This document shows positions 1 to 9,751 of a DNA stretch of 64,000 nt, piece after piece. The stretch is from contig SCMQ01000015.1 in assembly GCA_005503335.1 (NCBI GenBank), positions 37,301 to 101,300 of the forward strand. The letters are read 5' to 3'. The notes below the pieces were generated by a model. The model did not search any database. It worked only from the letters and a program-made list of their open reading frames with translations, and had not been told where the DNA came from. The stretch's first letter is position 1. Every line of letters begins with the position of its first letter. A program made the translations under genes and the position numbers. The stretch is from Comamonadaceae bacterium 2FH (GTDB lineage: Bacteria; Pseudomonadota; Gammaproteobacteria; Burkholderiales; Burkholderiaceae_C).

Positions 1-403
1 GCACGATGGGCCTGAAACCCATCTGCGCCAGCACTAGGGCGGCGAAGATGCCGCAGGGCCCGAAGCCCACCACCACGGGGCGCTGCGCCAGGTCGGCGGG
101 GGCCTGGCCGACCGGCTGCCAGGCCATGTCGGGCGTGGGCGCGATGTGGGGGTGTCCGGCGTGCCGGGTCAGCAGCGCGGCTTCCTGGGCAGGGTCGCGC
201 AGCGACAGATCCAGAATGAAGACGGCCAGCAGCTCGACCTTGCGCGCGTCGAAGCTGCGCTTGTGCACCTGCAGGTGTGCGATCTCAGCGGGCGCTATGC
301 CCAGCAGCTGCGCCGCCTGAGCGCGCAGCGCGGCCTCGGGCTGCTGTTCGGGGTCCGCCGGTAGGGCGGCCAGCGGCAATCGGAGTTCGGAAATACGGAT
401 CAT
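1..403 (-). CDS. FAD-dependent dehydrogenase (COG2509-like), N-terminal part, cut by window edge
   Basis: Only the first 134 residues are inside the window; the gene continues past position 1. The protein opens MIRISELRLPLAALP and has an N-terminal domain of about 100 residues before the dinucleotide-binding stretch PVVVGFGPCGIFAALVLA, which has the GxGxxG-type spacing expected for FAD binding. This layout, a small N-terminal domain followed by a flavin Rossmann fold, matches the uncharacterised FAD-dependent dehydrogenases of COG2509. The start is ATG at 403, the first Met of the frame. The substrate is unknown for this family and nothing beside the gene suggests one. The 80 bases to the convergently placed cysM stop show no other gene. 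Confidence is good for the family and low for any specific reaction. Confidence 0.75.
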   Translation of the reverse strand, partial: MIRISELRLPLAALPADPEQQPEAALRAQAAQLLGIAPAEIAHLQVHKRSFDARKVELLAVFILDLSLRDPAQEAALLTRHAGHPHIAPTPDMAWQPVGQAPADLAQRPVVVGFGPCGIFAALVLAQMGFRPIV

Positions 404-483
404 GGGGGCGGCTCGTGGTGATCAAGCAGGGCCGCCATGATAAGGCCCTTGCGCTCTGAGGCAGGCGCCGGGGCGTCCCTGGG

Positions 484-1401
<918 letters not shown>

Positions 1402-1483
1402 GGGGTCTCCGGTTCGTTGCGCAAGCACGTGCATTCTGCCCCGATTGCCGGAGCGTGGGCGGCGCCAAGGGTGCGGGGGCGGC

Positions 1484-1489
1484 GATAAT
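1484..1489 (+). promoter_or_regulatory. -10 hexamer of rnpB (GATAAT)
   Basis: GATAAT ends eight bases before the G expected to be the 5-prime end of RNase P RNA. No convincing -35 hexamer stands out in the GC-rich sequence before it. It is useful as an internal calibrator, because the same kind of hexamer occurs 6-7 bases before several ATG starts in this window. Confidence 0.6.
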
Positions 1490-1497
1490 GGCGGCGT

Positions 1498-1873
1498 GAA
1501 GCCCGCCAGACCGTCGCCGGTGCAAGTCCCGAAAGGGCGCACTGGAGGAACGTCCGGACTGCACAGGGCAGCGTAGGAGGTAACACCTCTCCACCGCGAG
1601 GTGAGGATCAGAGCAACAGAGACGAGTCGATGCGGCCTTTGCGGCGGCGCGAAAGCGACGCCGCAAAGGCCTTCGAAAGAAGGCCGGGGCCGCATCGGGT
1701 GAAACGGGCAATCTCTACGCGCAGCAATACCAAGTAGGCCAGCGTCGATGTGGCTCCGCAGAGCTGGCGGGTAGGTAGCACCGAGCCGGGTGGGCGACCC
1801 CCGGCCCAGAGTAATGACGGTCACGCCACGGGCAACCGTGGCGCACAGAATCCGGCGTATCGGCGGGCTTCAC
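1498..1873 (+). ncRNA. rnpB: RNase P RNA (bacterial type A)
   Basis: The catalytic RNA of RNase P, which removes 5-prime leaders from pre-tRNAs. The sequence begins GAAGCCCGCCAGACCGTCGCC, like the P1/P2 region of enterobacterial rnpB. It contains the conserved blocks GAGGAACGTCCGGACTGCAC, CAGAGCAACAGAGA, GGGTGAAACGGGCAATC, AATACCAAGTAGGCC and, near the 3-prime end, CAGAATCCGGCGTATCGG. A long hairpin at about 1630-1690 (GCGGCC through GGCCGC, with internal complementary arms) corresponds to the extended P12 arm. The 3-prime end is placed at the TTCAC before a T-run at about 1876. It lies between cysM and the Rrf2 regulator, which both read the other way. Ends are uncertain by a few bases. Confidence 0.95.
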
Positions 1874-1908
1874 ACTTTTTCTTTCCCCGGCCGGCCGCCT
1901 GGAGTGCC

Positions 1909-2439
1909 TCAGCGGCTGGCAGCCAGCTTGCCGGCCAGCGCGAACACCGAGTTGGGGGCGTTCACCCGCAGCGGCTGGGCCTTGGGCGCGGCGAACACGC
2001 CGCGCTTGGTGGCCGGTCGGCCCTCGACGCGCACGCCCTTGGCGCGCTGCTCCTCGGCCAGCATCTGCAGCGTGATCGCCTGCAGGTGCTCCATCATCTT
2101 GCTGTGCAGGCTGGCCCAGAGCTCCTGCGTCATCCAGCAGCTGGGCGAATCATCGCCGGCCGCCGCAGCGCCGGCGCCCGGCCCGCTCTCGACCGCGCCC
2201 AGGATGTCGGCCACGCTGATCGCCTCGGCGCGGCGCGCCAGGGTGTAGCCGCCGCCGGGGCCGCGCGTGCTCTCGACCAGGCCGCGCTGGCGCAGCTTGC
2301 TGAACAGTTGTTCCAGATAGGACAGCGAGATCTGGTGTCGCACGCTGATCGCGGCCAGCGAGACCGGCCCGAGCTGCTCGCGCAGCGCCAGGTCGATCAT
2401 GGCGGTGACGGCAAAGCGGCCTTTTGTACTCAATCGCAT
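1909..2439 (-). CDS. Rrf2/IscR-type transcriptional regulator lacking most cluster ligands
   Basis: A 176-residue winged-helix repressor. Residues 1-80 (MRLSTKGRFAVTAMIDLAL, SLSYLEQLFSKLRQRGLV, STRGPGGGYTLAR) are very close to IscR. IscR binds a [2Fe-2S] cluster with three cysteines between about residues 92 and 104. Here only one cysteine remains (C101 in SPSCWMTQELW, aligned with the third), and the other two positions are in an Ala/Gly run. The protein also has a longer C-terminal tail (KRGVFAAPKAQPLRV). It is not next to isc genes; instead it is divergent from a LysR gene. ATG at 2439 has a good AGGAG upstream. It may bind an IscR-like site without a cluster, or sense something else. Confidence 0.85.
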   Translation of the reverse strand: MRLSTKGRFAVTAMIDLALREQLGPVSLAAISVRHQISLSYLEQLFSKLRQRGLVESTRGPGGGYTLARRAEAISVADILGAVESGPGAGAAAAGDDSPSCWMTQELWASLHSKMMEHLQAITLQMLAEEQRAKGVRVEGRPATKRGVFAAPKAQPLRVNAPNSVFALAGKLAASR

Positions 2440-2518
2440 GACATGCTCCTTTCAGCGTTGTGGTGCAGGCCGACTGCGCCTGCACATGCATCACTCTAGG
2501 TGCATTTTCACTTCGCGT

Positions 2519-2530
2519 AAATTCGAATTT
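2519..2530. promoter_or_regulatory. 12-bp palindrome in the divergent regulator intergenic region
   Basis: AAATTCGAATTT is a perfect palindrome in the AT-rich 132-bp gap between the Rrf2-type gene and the divergent LysR gene. LysR and Rrf2 proteins both bind dyad sites in such gaps, so this is a plausible operator, but the sequence alone does not say for which protein. Confidence 0.4.
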
Positions 2531-2571
2531 ATAAGAAAATAACTGCGAAAAAATCGAATGATTGAGTCGCT

Positions 2572-3495
2572 GTGAACTTCAAGCACCTGCACTATTTCTG
2601 GGTCACGGCGCGCGCCGGCGGGGTGATGCGCGCCGGCGAGCAGCTGCACACCACGCCGCAGACCCTGTCGGGCCAGATCAAGCTGCTGGAGGAGCGCTTC
2701 GGCCGCAAGCTGTTTCGCAAGAGTGGCCGGCGTCTCGAGCTCACCGACGACGGCCACCTGGCCCTGGGCTACGCCGACGAGATCTTCACGCTGGGCGCCG
2801 AGCTCGAGGGCGCGATGCGCCAGGCCGGCAGCGGCGCGCGCACATTGGAATTTCGCGTCGGCGTGGCGGACTCGGTGGCCAAGTCGGTGGCCTACCGCCT
2901 GCTCGAGCCGGCCCTGTCGCTGGCAGAGCCGGTGCGCCTGGTCTGCAGCGAGGGCAAGTTCCCGGATCTGCTGGGCCAGCTGGCGCTGCACCGCCTGGAC
3001 TTGGTGATCGCCGACGAGCCGCTGTCGCGCCGTGTCAGCGTCAAGGCCTTCAACCATGCGCTGGGCAGCTCGCCCATGAGTTTCTTCTGCGCCCCGGCGC
3101 TGCGCGCCCAGCTCAAGGGGCCGTTCCCGCAATGTCTGCAGGGCATGCCCATGCTGATCCAGGGCGCGGCTTCCTCGGTGCGCCAGCAGCTCGACGGCTG
3201 GCTGGCGCGCCACCAGATCCAGCCGCGCGTGGTCGGCGAGTTCGACGACGGCGCGCTGATGACCGCTTTCGGCCGCGAGGGGCGCGGCGTTTTCATGTCG
3301 CCCACGGTGCTGGAGTCCGAGACCGTGTCGCAGTACGGCGTCGAGGTGATAGGGCGCAGCGAGGAGCTGGTCGAGGAGTTCTTTGCGGTGTCGGTGGAGC
3401 GCCGCATCACCCATCCCTGCGTGGCGGCCATCACCCAGGCGGCGCGCGGCCGCTTGTTCAGGGCCCTGGGCGCGCCGTCTCAAAACCGTTCATAG
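2572..3495 (+). CDS. nhaR: LysR-family activator, NhaR-like
   Basis: A 307-residue DNA-binding regulator. The N-terminal helix-turn-helix is residues 1-60 (MNFKHLHYFWVTARAGGVMRAGEQLHTTPQTLSGQIKLLEERFG), followed by a periplasmic-binding-like effector domain with DDGALMTAFGREGRGVFMSP. The N-terminus and the short recognition helix are typical of NhaR, which activates the Na+/H+ antiporter gene nhaA in enterobacteria; no antiporter gene is in this window, so the target here is unproved. The start is GTG at 2572; an ATG at 2559 is out of frame and closed at once. The 3-prime end overlaps the convergent pseudouridine synthase gene by 16 bases. Confidence 0.8.
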   Translation: MNFKHLHYFWVTARAGGVMRAGEQLHTTPQTLSGQIKLLEERFGRKLFRKSGRRLELTDDGHLALGYADEIFTLGAELEGAMRQAGSGARTLEFRVGVADSVAKSVAYRLLEPALSLAEPVRLVCSEGKFPDLLGQLALHRLDLVIADEPLSRRVSVKAFNHALGSSPMSFFCAPALRAQLKGPFPQCLQGMPMLIQGAASSVRQQLDGWLARHQIQPRVVGEFDDGALMTAFGREGRGVFMSPTVLESETVSQYGVEVIGRSEELVEEFFAVSVERRITHPCVAAITQAARGRLFRALGAPSQNRS

Positions 3496-4220
3496 GGCAG
3501 CAGGTAGCGCCACTGGCCGGGGGGCAGGCCGGCCATGGGCAGGCGGCCGATGCGGATGCGCTTGATGCCGGTGACGGTCAGCCCGGCCGCCGCGCACATG
3601 GTCGCAATCTGTCCCGACCAATAGCCTTTCATGGCAAAGCGCAGGCCGGTGACGTCCGGCTGCTGCCGGCTGAGGCTGACCCGTGCTGCCAGCATGGCGC
3701 GTCCGTCGACCACCGGCGGCCGGTTGAGCTGCTGCAACTGCTCGGGCGTCACAGGGCCCTCCACGTCGACCATCACCTCGTGCTCGACCAGGGCGGCCTC
3801 CTCGATCAGCTTGCGCCGCACGCGGGCGTCCTGGGTGAACACCAGCAGGCCGCTGGCCGCGTCTTCCAGCGGCGTGACGCAGGTCAGCCCGCTGAAATGC
3901 CGCTGCAGCCGGCGCAGGCCGGAGCGGTCGCCGGCAAAGCGGGCCGACTCGGCCAGCAGCGCCTCGGCGGCCCCGGTCCGCACCCATGGGGGCTTGTGCA
4001 GCAGGAAGCTGACGGGCGGGATGGGTTCGGCGCGGGCCCCGGCGTCCACCTCGACCGTCTCGTCGTGCACGCGGAACTGTGGCGTCTCGACCACCTGGCC
4101 GGCCACGCGCACCCAGCCGCCCTCGATCAGCAGCTCGGCCTCGCGGCGCGAACAGCCGCGCAACTCGGCCACGCGCTTGGCCAGGCGCACGCCGTCGGCG
4201 GCGTCACTGGCGTCAGTCAT
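3480..4220 (-). CDS. RsuA/RluF-family RNA pseudouridine synthase-like protein with altered active site
   Basis: A 246-residue protein with an S4-type RNA-binding domain at residues 11-52 (VRLAKRVAELRGCSRREAELLIEGGWVRVAGQVV) followed by a RluB/RluF-like catalytic domain. In the family the catalytic aspartate sits in GRLDxxSxGL. The aligned stretch here is TPLEDAASGLLVFT, which puts Glu119 at the catalytic position with an Asp next to it. The later GLNRQIRRM signature is also degraded (AMKGYWSGQIATM), while the C-terminal IRIGRLPMAGLPPGQWRYL is well kept. The ATG at 4220 overlaps the stop of the upstream NUDIX-MBL gene by eight bases (ATGACTGA), implying translational coupling. Family is confident; activity is doubtful. 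Confidence 0.8.
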   Translation of the reverse strand: MTDASDAADGVRLAKRVAELRGCSRREAELLIEGGWVRVAGQVVETPQFRVHDETVEVDAGARAEPIPPVSFLLHKPPWVRTGAAEALLAESARFAGDRSGLRRLQRHFSGLTCVTPLEDAASGLLVFTQDARVRRKLIEEAALVEHEVMVDVEGPVTPEQLQQLNRPPVVDGRAMLAARVSLSRQQPDVTGLRFAMKGYWSGQIATMCAAAGLTVTGIKRIRIGRLPMAGLPPGQWRYLLPYERF

Positions 4221-5859
4221 TGCCGGGGGCCAGCGAGCGTATGCGCGCCACATGGGCCTGCAGCGAACGCGCGGCCACCGGCCACAGGCGCGGCGGCACG
4301 TCCTCGTAGGCCTGCTTGACCCAGTCGTCCAGCGTGCCCTCGGGCAGGGCCTGCATGGCCGCGAGGATCTTGGCCTCGCGCCTGAGCCGGTGCGCCTTGA
4401 GTTGGGCGATGGCTTCGCGCGCCGCACCCAGCGCATGGCCGTGCGCCGGCAGGATGAATTCGATGTCCAGCTCGGCGCAGGCAGCGCTGAGCCGGTCCAG
4501 CGAATCGAGGTAGGCCGTCATGTCGCCGTCGGGCGGGTCGATCACGGTGGTGCTGCCGTTGAGGATATGGTCGCCCGAGAACAGCAGGCCGTCCTGCTCC
4601 AGCACCAGGCAGACATGGTTGGCCGCATGGCCGGGCGTGTGGATCACGCGCAGCGTGTGCTGGATCTGGCCGTCCGCGCTGCCGAGCGCCAGGCGCTCGC
4701 CGTCGGCCAGCGCCCGGTCGGGGGTGAAGGCGCTGGCCGCGCGCGCGGTCGGCGCCGAGGGCAGGCCCAGGATGGGCGGCGGCGGGCTGCACAGGGCCTG
4801 CAGCGGCTTGGCGCCCGGCGAATGGTCGGGGTGCGAGTGGGTGCAGACGATCATGCGGATCTGGCCACCGGCGGCGCGCCACAGGCGCTCCAGATGCTCG
4901 GCGTCGGCCGGCCCGGGGTCGATCGCGATGTAGCCGGTGCGCGGGTCGCCGACCAGGTAGCTGTTGGTGCCGGGGCCGGTCATCACGCCGGGGTTGGGCG
5001 CCGTCAGGCGCTGCAGGTTCTTCAAGAGCGGCACAGGCTGGTCGGCCTGCCAGTCCAGTGCGTGCACGATCTGGCCGTCCGGGCTGACCAGGGCCAGCTC
5101 GCCGTAGGGCGATTCATGCTCCATGTAGCGCGCCTCCTTGCCGGCCAGCAGGCCGGCGCGCGGGCAGCTGGTCCACAGCGGCTGCTCGGTCGCGGCGCAG
5201 GCGGCCAGCACCGCGTCCACGCGGTCGTAGGCCGCCAGCCGCTGCAGCGTGCGTATGGTCGGGAAGATCATGAAGAACTGGCCGGCCTCGTGGCGCGCCA
5301 GCGCGTCGGCGGGCCGCACCCAGACCGGCTCGAACTGCTCGGCCTCGTCGGCCTGCGGCTGCTGGCCCTCGGGCATGCGCGCGACCAGGAAGGGCACGTC
5401 GAAGCGGCGCGGCAGGTCGCGGTCGGTGATCCAGTGCGCGAGCACGAAGACCTCGGCCGCGGCCAGGGTCAGGCCGCGTGCCGCGCATTGGGGCAGGAAG
5501 GGCGCCTGGCGGTCCAGCGCCGCGACCTCGGCCGCGCCGGCCATGGCGCCGTCGGCGCGGCGTGCGAGCAGGATGCCGAGCTCCTCGAAGCTCTCGCGGA
5601 TCGCGGCGATGGCCTGGGTGAGGTGCAGGGCGCTCTGCGTGGGGCGGCGCGTGGCCTGTGCATGCGCCTGGGCGTCGGCCGCGTCGATGCCGCCGCCGGG
5701 AAACACATAGGCGCCGGGGGCGAAGCTGGCGCTCATGGAGCGGCGCGTCATCAGCACCTCGAGGCCGCCGGGCGCGTCGCGCAGCAGCAGCACGGTGGCG
5801 GCGGGCCGCAGCGGGGCGGGCTCGCGCTGGGGGTGTAGCAGTTGGGTGGGTCGGACCAT
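4213..5859 (-). CDS. NUDIX hydrolase - metallo-beta-lactamase fusion protein
   Basis: A 548-residue two-domain protein. Residues about 18-230 form a NUDIX domain with [14 protein letters not shown] and the core of the Nudix box, [15 protein letters not shown]. Residues about 270-540 form a metallo-beta-lactamase domain close to the LACTB2/glyoxalase II-like group, with THSHPDH (HxHxDH), HTPGHAANH and FSGDHIL. The fusion suggests sequential hydrolysis of a nucleotide-linked or CoA-linked metabolite or of an RNA end, but the substrate cannot be read from sequence. ATG at 5859 lies six bases after GATAAT on the same strand and has no Shine-Dalgarno. It is divergent from dapF and coupled to the downstream pseudouridine synthase. 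Confidence 0.85.
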   Translation of the reverse strand: MVRPTQLLHPQREPAPLRPAATVLLLRDAPGGLEVLMTRRSMSASFAPGAYVFPGGGIDAADAQAHAQATRRPTQSALHLTQAIAAIRESFEELGILLARRADGAMAGAAEVAALDRQAPFLPQCAARGLTLAAAEVFVLAHWITDRDLPRRFDVPFLVARMPEGQQPQADEAEQFEPVWVRPADALARHEAGQFFMIFPTIRTLQRLAAYDRVDAVLAACAATEQPLWTSCPRAGLLAGKEARYMEHESPYGELALVSPDGQIVHALDWQADQPVPLLKNLQRLTAPNPGVMTGPGTNSYLVGDPRTGYIAIDPGPADAEHLERLWRAAGGQIRMIVCTHSHPDHSPGAKPLQALCSPPPPILGLPSAPTARAASAFTPDRALADGERLALGSADGQIQHTLRVIHTPGHAANHVCLVLEQDGLLFSGDHILNGSTTVIDPPDGDMTAYLDSLDRLSAACAELDIEFILPAHGHALGAAREAIAQLKAHRLRREAKILAAMQALPEGTLDDWVKQAYEDVPPRLWPVAARSLQAHVARIRSLAPGND

Positions 5860-5865
5860 GGCCGC

Positions 5866-5871
5866 ATTATC
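5866..5871 (-). promoter_or_regulatory. -10-like GATAAT, 6 bases before the NUDIX-MBL start
   Basis: Read on the minus strand, GATAAT is followed by GCGGCC and then the ATG at 5859. If it is a -10 element, transcription starts at or next to the start codon. Its counterpart for dapF is only 20 bases away on the other strand. Confidence 0.5.
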
Positions 5872-5891
5872 GGCAGGATTGCCGGGCGGCC

Positions 5892-5897
5892 CATAAT
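5892..5897 (+). promoter_or_regulatory. -10-like CATAAT, 7 bases before the dapF start
   Basis: CATAAT is followed by GCTGGCC and ATG at 5905, with no Shine-Dalgarno. This predicts a leaderless dapF mRNA and favours the ATG at 5905 over the in-frame ATG at 5896, which lies inside the hexamer. Confidence 0.5.
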
Positions 5898-5904
5898 GCT
5901 GGCC

Positions 5905-6783
5905 ATGCGAATCCGCTTCACCAAAATGCAGGGTGCGGGCAACGACTTCGTCGTGCTCGACGAGACGCGCGGCCGCCTGAACCTCTCGGCGGCGCAGTAC
6001 CGCTTCCTGGCCGACCGCCATTTCGGCGTCGGCGCCGACCAGATCCTCAGCGTGCGGCCCTCGCCCGGCGCGGGCCTGGACTTCGAATACGTGATCCACA
6101 ACGCCGACGGCGGCGAGGTCGAACAATGCGGCAATGGCGCGCGCTGCTTCGTGCGCTATGTGCGCGAGAAGGCGCTCACGGCCAAGGAGCTGGTCAAGGT
6201 CAAGGTCGCGAACGGCGTGATCGAGCTGCGCATGAATCCCGACGGCCGCGTGACGGTGGACATGGGCACGCCGGTGTTCGAGCTGCCCAGCGTGCCCTTC
6301 GACCCGGCAGGCCTGAGCCCCGAGCCGGCCGGCCCCCATGGCGAGTGGCAGCTCTGGCCGCTGGTGCTCGCGCCCGGCCAGGCCCCGGTGCGCGTGGCCG
6401 TGCTGTCCATGGGCAACCCGCACGCGGTGCAGCTCGTGGACGACGTGGACCGCGCGCCGGTGGCCGAGCAGGGCCCGCTGATCGAGCGCCACCCGGCCTT
6501 TGCGCGCCGCGTCAACGCCGGCTTCATGCAGGTGCTGGACCGCTCGCGCATCCGCTTGCGCGTGTTCGAGCGCGGCAGCGGCGAGACGCTGGCCTGCGGC
6601 ACAGGGGCCTGCGCGGCCGTGGCGGCGGGCATCAGGCAGGGCCTGCTCGACGCGCGGGTCGACGTGGACACGCGCGGCGGGCGGCTGACCATCGAATGGG
6701 CGGGCGAGGGCAGCGCGGTGCGCATGACCGGTCCGGCCACCACCGTTTTCGAGGGCGAGATCGAGATTCCGGACCTGACATGA
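5905..6783 (+). CDS. dapF: diaminopimelate epimerase
   Basis: A 292-residue cofactor-independent racemase converting LL- to meso-diaminopimelate for lysine and for the peptidoglycan peptide made by MurE further along. The two catalytic cysteines are in CGNGARC near residue 73 and ACGTGAC near 232; the N-terminal [19 protein letters not shown] is the family signature. The start is ATG at 5905 because MRIRFTKM is the usual N-terminus; an ATG nine bases upstream is in frame but lies in the putative -10. The stop overlaps the next gene as ATGA, so dapF, the DUF484 gene and xerC probably form one transcript, as in other proteobacteria. Confidence 0.95.
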   Translation: MRIRFTKMQGAGNDFVVLDETRGRLNLSAAQYRFLADRHFGVGADQILSVRPSPGAGLDFEYVIHNADGGEVEQCGNGARCFVRYVREKALTAKELVKVKVANGVIELRMNPDGRVTVDMGTPVFELPSVPFDPAGLSPEPAGPHGEWQLWPLVLAPGQAPVRVAVLSMGNPHAVQLVDDVDRAPVAEQGPLIERHPAFARRVNAGFMQVLDRSRIRLRVFERGSGETLACGTGACAAVAAGIRQGLLDARVDVDTRGGRLTIEWAGEGSAVRMTGPATTVFEGEIEIPDLT

Positions 6784-7457
6784 ACATGAACCCCCTGACC
6801 GAAGACGACATCGCCGACTTCCTGCTCAATACGCCGGATTTCTTCGAGCGCCACGCCGAGCTGCTGGCCGCGGTGCAGCTGACCAGCCCGCACGGCCAGC
6901 GTGCCGTGAGCCTGCAGGAGCGCCAGGCCGAGATGCTGCGCGAGAAGATCCGGGCGCTGGAGCTGCGCATCATGGACATGATCCGCCACGGCAACGAGAA
7001 CATGATCATCGCCGACAAGCTGCAGCGCTGGGCGCGCCAGCTGTTCCTGGTCGAGCGGCCGGCCGAGCTGCCGGCCGTGATGGTGCGCGAGATCCAGAGC
7101 CAGTTCGGCGTGCCCCAGGTCGCGCTGCGTGTCTGGGGCGTGGCCCCGGCCTTCGCCGGCGAGCCCTTCGCCCAGGGCGCGAGCGAGGAAATGAAGATCC
7201 TGGCCGCCTCGCTGGCCTCGCCCTACTGCGGCGTCAATGCCGGCTTCGACGCCGTGAGCTGGCTGGCCGATGCCGAGCGCGCCGCCTCGGTGGCGCTGAT
7301 CGCCCTGCGCAGCGGCGCCGCCGATCCGCAGGCCTTCGGCCTGTTGGTGCTGGCCTCGCCCGACGCCCAGCGCTTCCACGCCGGCATGGGCACGGATTTC
7401 CTCGAGCGCATGGCCGAGCTCGGCAGTGCGGCCCTGTCGCGCCTGACCCGGGGCTGA
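6780..7457 (+). CDS. DUF484 family protein
   Basis: A 225-residue cytoplasmic protein of the DUF484 family, opening [30 protein letters not shown] short helical region with an extended coiled stretch (residues about 40-85, [24 protein letters not shown]) precedes a GAF-like C-terminal domain ending [34 protein letters not shown]484 genes commonly sit between dapF and xerC, as here; the function is not established. The start overlaps the dapF stop by four bases (ATGA). Confidence 0.88.
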   Translation: MNMNPLTEDDIADFLLNTPDFFERHAELLAAVQLTSPHGQRAVSLQERQAEMLREKIRALELRIMDMIRHGNENMIIADKLQRWARQLFLVERPAELPAVMVREIQSQFGVPQVALRVWGVAPAFAGEPFAQGASEEMKILAASLASPYCGVNAGFDAVSWLADAERAASVALIALRSGAADPQAFGLLVLASPDAQRFHAGMGTDFLERMAELGSAALSRLTRG

Positions 7458-7470
7458 GCCGGGGAAGGGC

Positions 7471-8460
7471 ATGGCCGATCGCGCGCCGCTGCCCGCCGAC
7501 CCCGAGGGTGCTGCGCTGGTCGCGCGCTATCTCGAGCATGTGCGCGTCGAGCGGCGCTTGGCGGCGCGCACCGTGAACCTGTACGCGCAGGAACTCGAGA
7601 AGCTGCAGGAACTGGCGGCGCGCACCGGGGTGGCGCTGACCTCGGCGCGCAGCGGCCATGTGCGCCAGTGGGCGGCCCAGCTGCACGCGGCCGGCCGCCA
7701 GGGGCGCAGCATCGCGCTGGCCCTGTCGGCCTGGCGCGGCTTCTACGCCTGGCTGGGGCGCGAGGGAAGGATAGGCGGCAACCCGGTGCAGGACGCGCGC
7801 GCGCCGCGTGCGCCGCGCCCGCTGCCCAAGGCCCTGGGCGTCGACGAGGCCATGCAGCTGGCCGACCATGCGCAGTCCGAGGACAACCCCTGGCTGGAGG
7901 CGCGCGACGCGGCCATGGTCGAGCTGCTGTACGGCTGCGGCCTGCGTGTGTCCGAGCTGGCCGGGCTGGACCGGTCGGCCAGCGCCGCGGCGCAGCGCGA
8001 GGGCCGGGGCTGGCTGGACCTGCAGGCGGCCGAGGTCCATGTGCTGGGCAAGGGCGGCAAGCGGCGCAGCGTGCCGCTGGGCGCCCAGGCGCTGGCGGCG
8101 CTCGAGCGCTGGCTGGCCCTGCGCCCGGTCGTTCCCGGTGCCGGCGGCGAAGGGGCCGCGGCCCTGTTCCCAGGCCAGCGCGGCACGCGCCTGACGCCGC
8201 AGGCGATCTGGCAGCGCCTGCGCCGGCGCGGCCAAGGCGCCGGCCTGGCCGCGCCGGTCCATCCCCACATGCTGCGCCACTCCTTCGCCAGCCACCTGCT
8301 GCAGTCCAGCGGCGATCTGCGCGCGGTGCAGGAGCTGCTCGGTCACGCCAGCATCGCGAGCACCCAGGTCTACACCCGGCTCGACTTCCAGCATTTGGCC
8401 CGCGCCTACGACGCGGCCCATCCGCGCGCGCACAAGACACACAAGAAGAAGGCAGGTTGA
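7471..8460 (+). CDS. xerC: tyrosine recombinase XerC
   Basis: A 329-residue site-specific recombinase that resolves chromosome dimers at dif together with XerD. The N-terminal SAM-like core-binding domain spans residues about 12-110. The catalytic residues are visible: Arg in GCGLRVSELA, Lys in GKGGKRRSVPL, HxxR in HPHMLRHSFASHLL, His in LLGHASIASTQ and the Tyr nucleophile in VYTRLDFQHLARAYD. A good GGAAGG precedes the ATG. Its place behind dapF and the DUF484 gene marks it as the housekeeping XerC, not a mobile integrase. The C-terminus has an added basic tail (HKTHKKKAG). Confidence 0.93.
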   Translation: MADRAPLPADPEGAALVARYLEHVRVERRLAARTVNLYAQELEKLQELAARTGVALTSARSGHVRQWAAQLHAAGRQGRSIALALSAWRGFYAWLGREGRIGGNPVQDARAPRAPRPLPKALGVDEAMQLADHAQSEDNPWLEARDAAMVELLYGCGLRVSELAGLDRSASAAAQREGRGWLDLQAAEVHVLGKGGKRRSVPLGAQALAALERWLALRPVVPGAGGEGAAALFPGQRGTRLTPQAIWQRLRRRGQGAGLAAPVHPHMLRHSFASHLLQSSGDLRAVQELLGHASIASTQVYTRLDFQHLARAYDAAHPRAHKTHKKKAG

Positions 8461-8485
8461 GGCCGGCGCCGGCCGGGCCTGCCGC

Positions 8486-8491
8486 GACAAT
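8486..8491 (+). promoter_or_regulatory. -10-like GACAAT, 7 bases before the rlmI start
   Basis: GACAAT followed by ACGGCGC and ATG at 8499. There is no Shine-Dalgarno, so a leaderless transcript is predicted. Confidence 0.45.
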
Positions 8492-8498
8492 ACGGCGC

Positions 8499-9686
<1,188 letters not shown>

Positions 9687-9751
9687 CGCCCCCGCCGGCG
9701 GCACGGCCTTGAGCTCGCCGCTACACTCCCCATTTCCTCATTCCCAAGACC

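Noticed and set aside
1402..1824. 5-prime extension of the cysM frame to 446 codons
   Set aside because: The extension runs antisense through the RNase P RNA gene and is not protein-like; [14 protein letters not shown] at 1401 is the normal CysM start.
4213..6492. A longer N-terminus for the NUDIX-MBL protein reaching into dapF
   Set aside because: The extra 211 residues are antisense to dapF and lack any domain; the NUDIX domain begins right after the ATG at 5859.
7471..8460. Tyrosine recombinase as the integrase of a mobile element
   Set aside because: Its place after dapF and the DUF484 gene and its full-length XerC sequence mark it as the housekeeping dimer-resolution enzyme.
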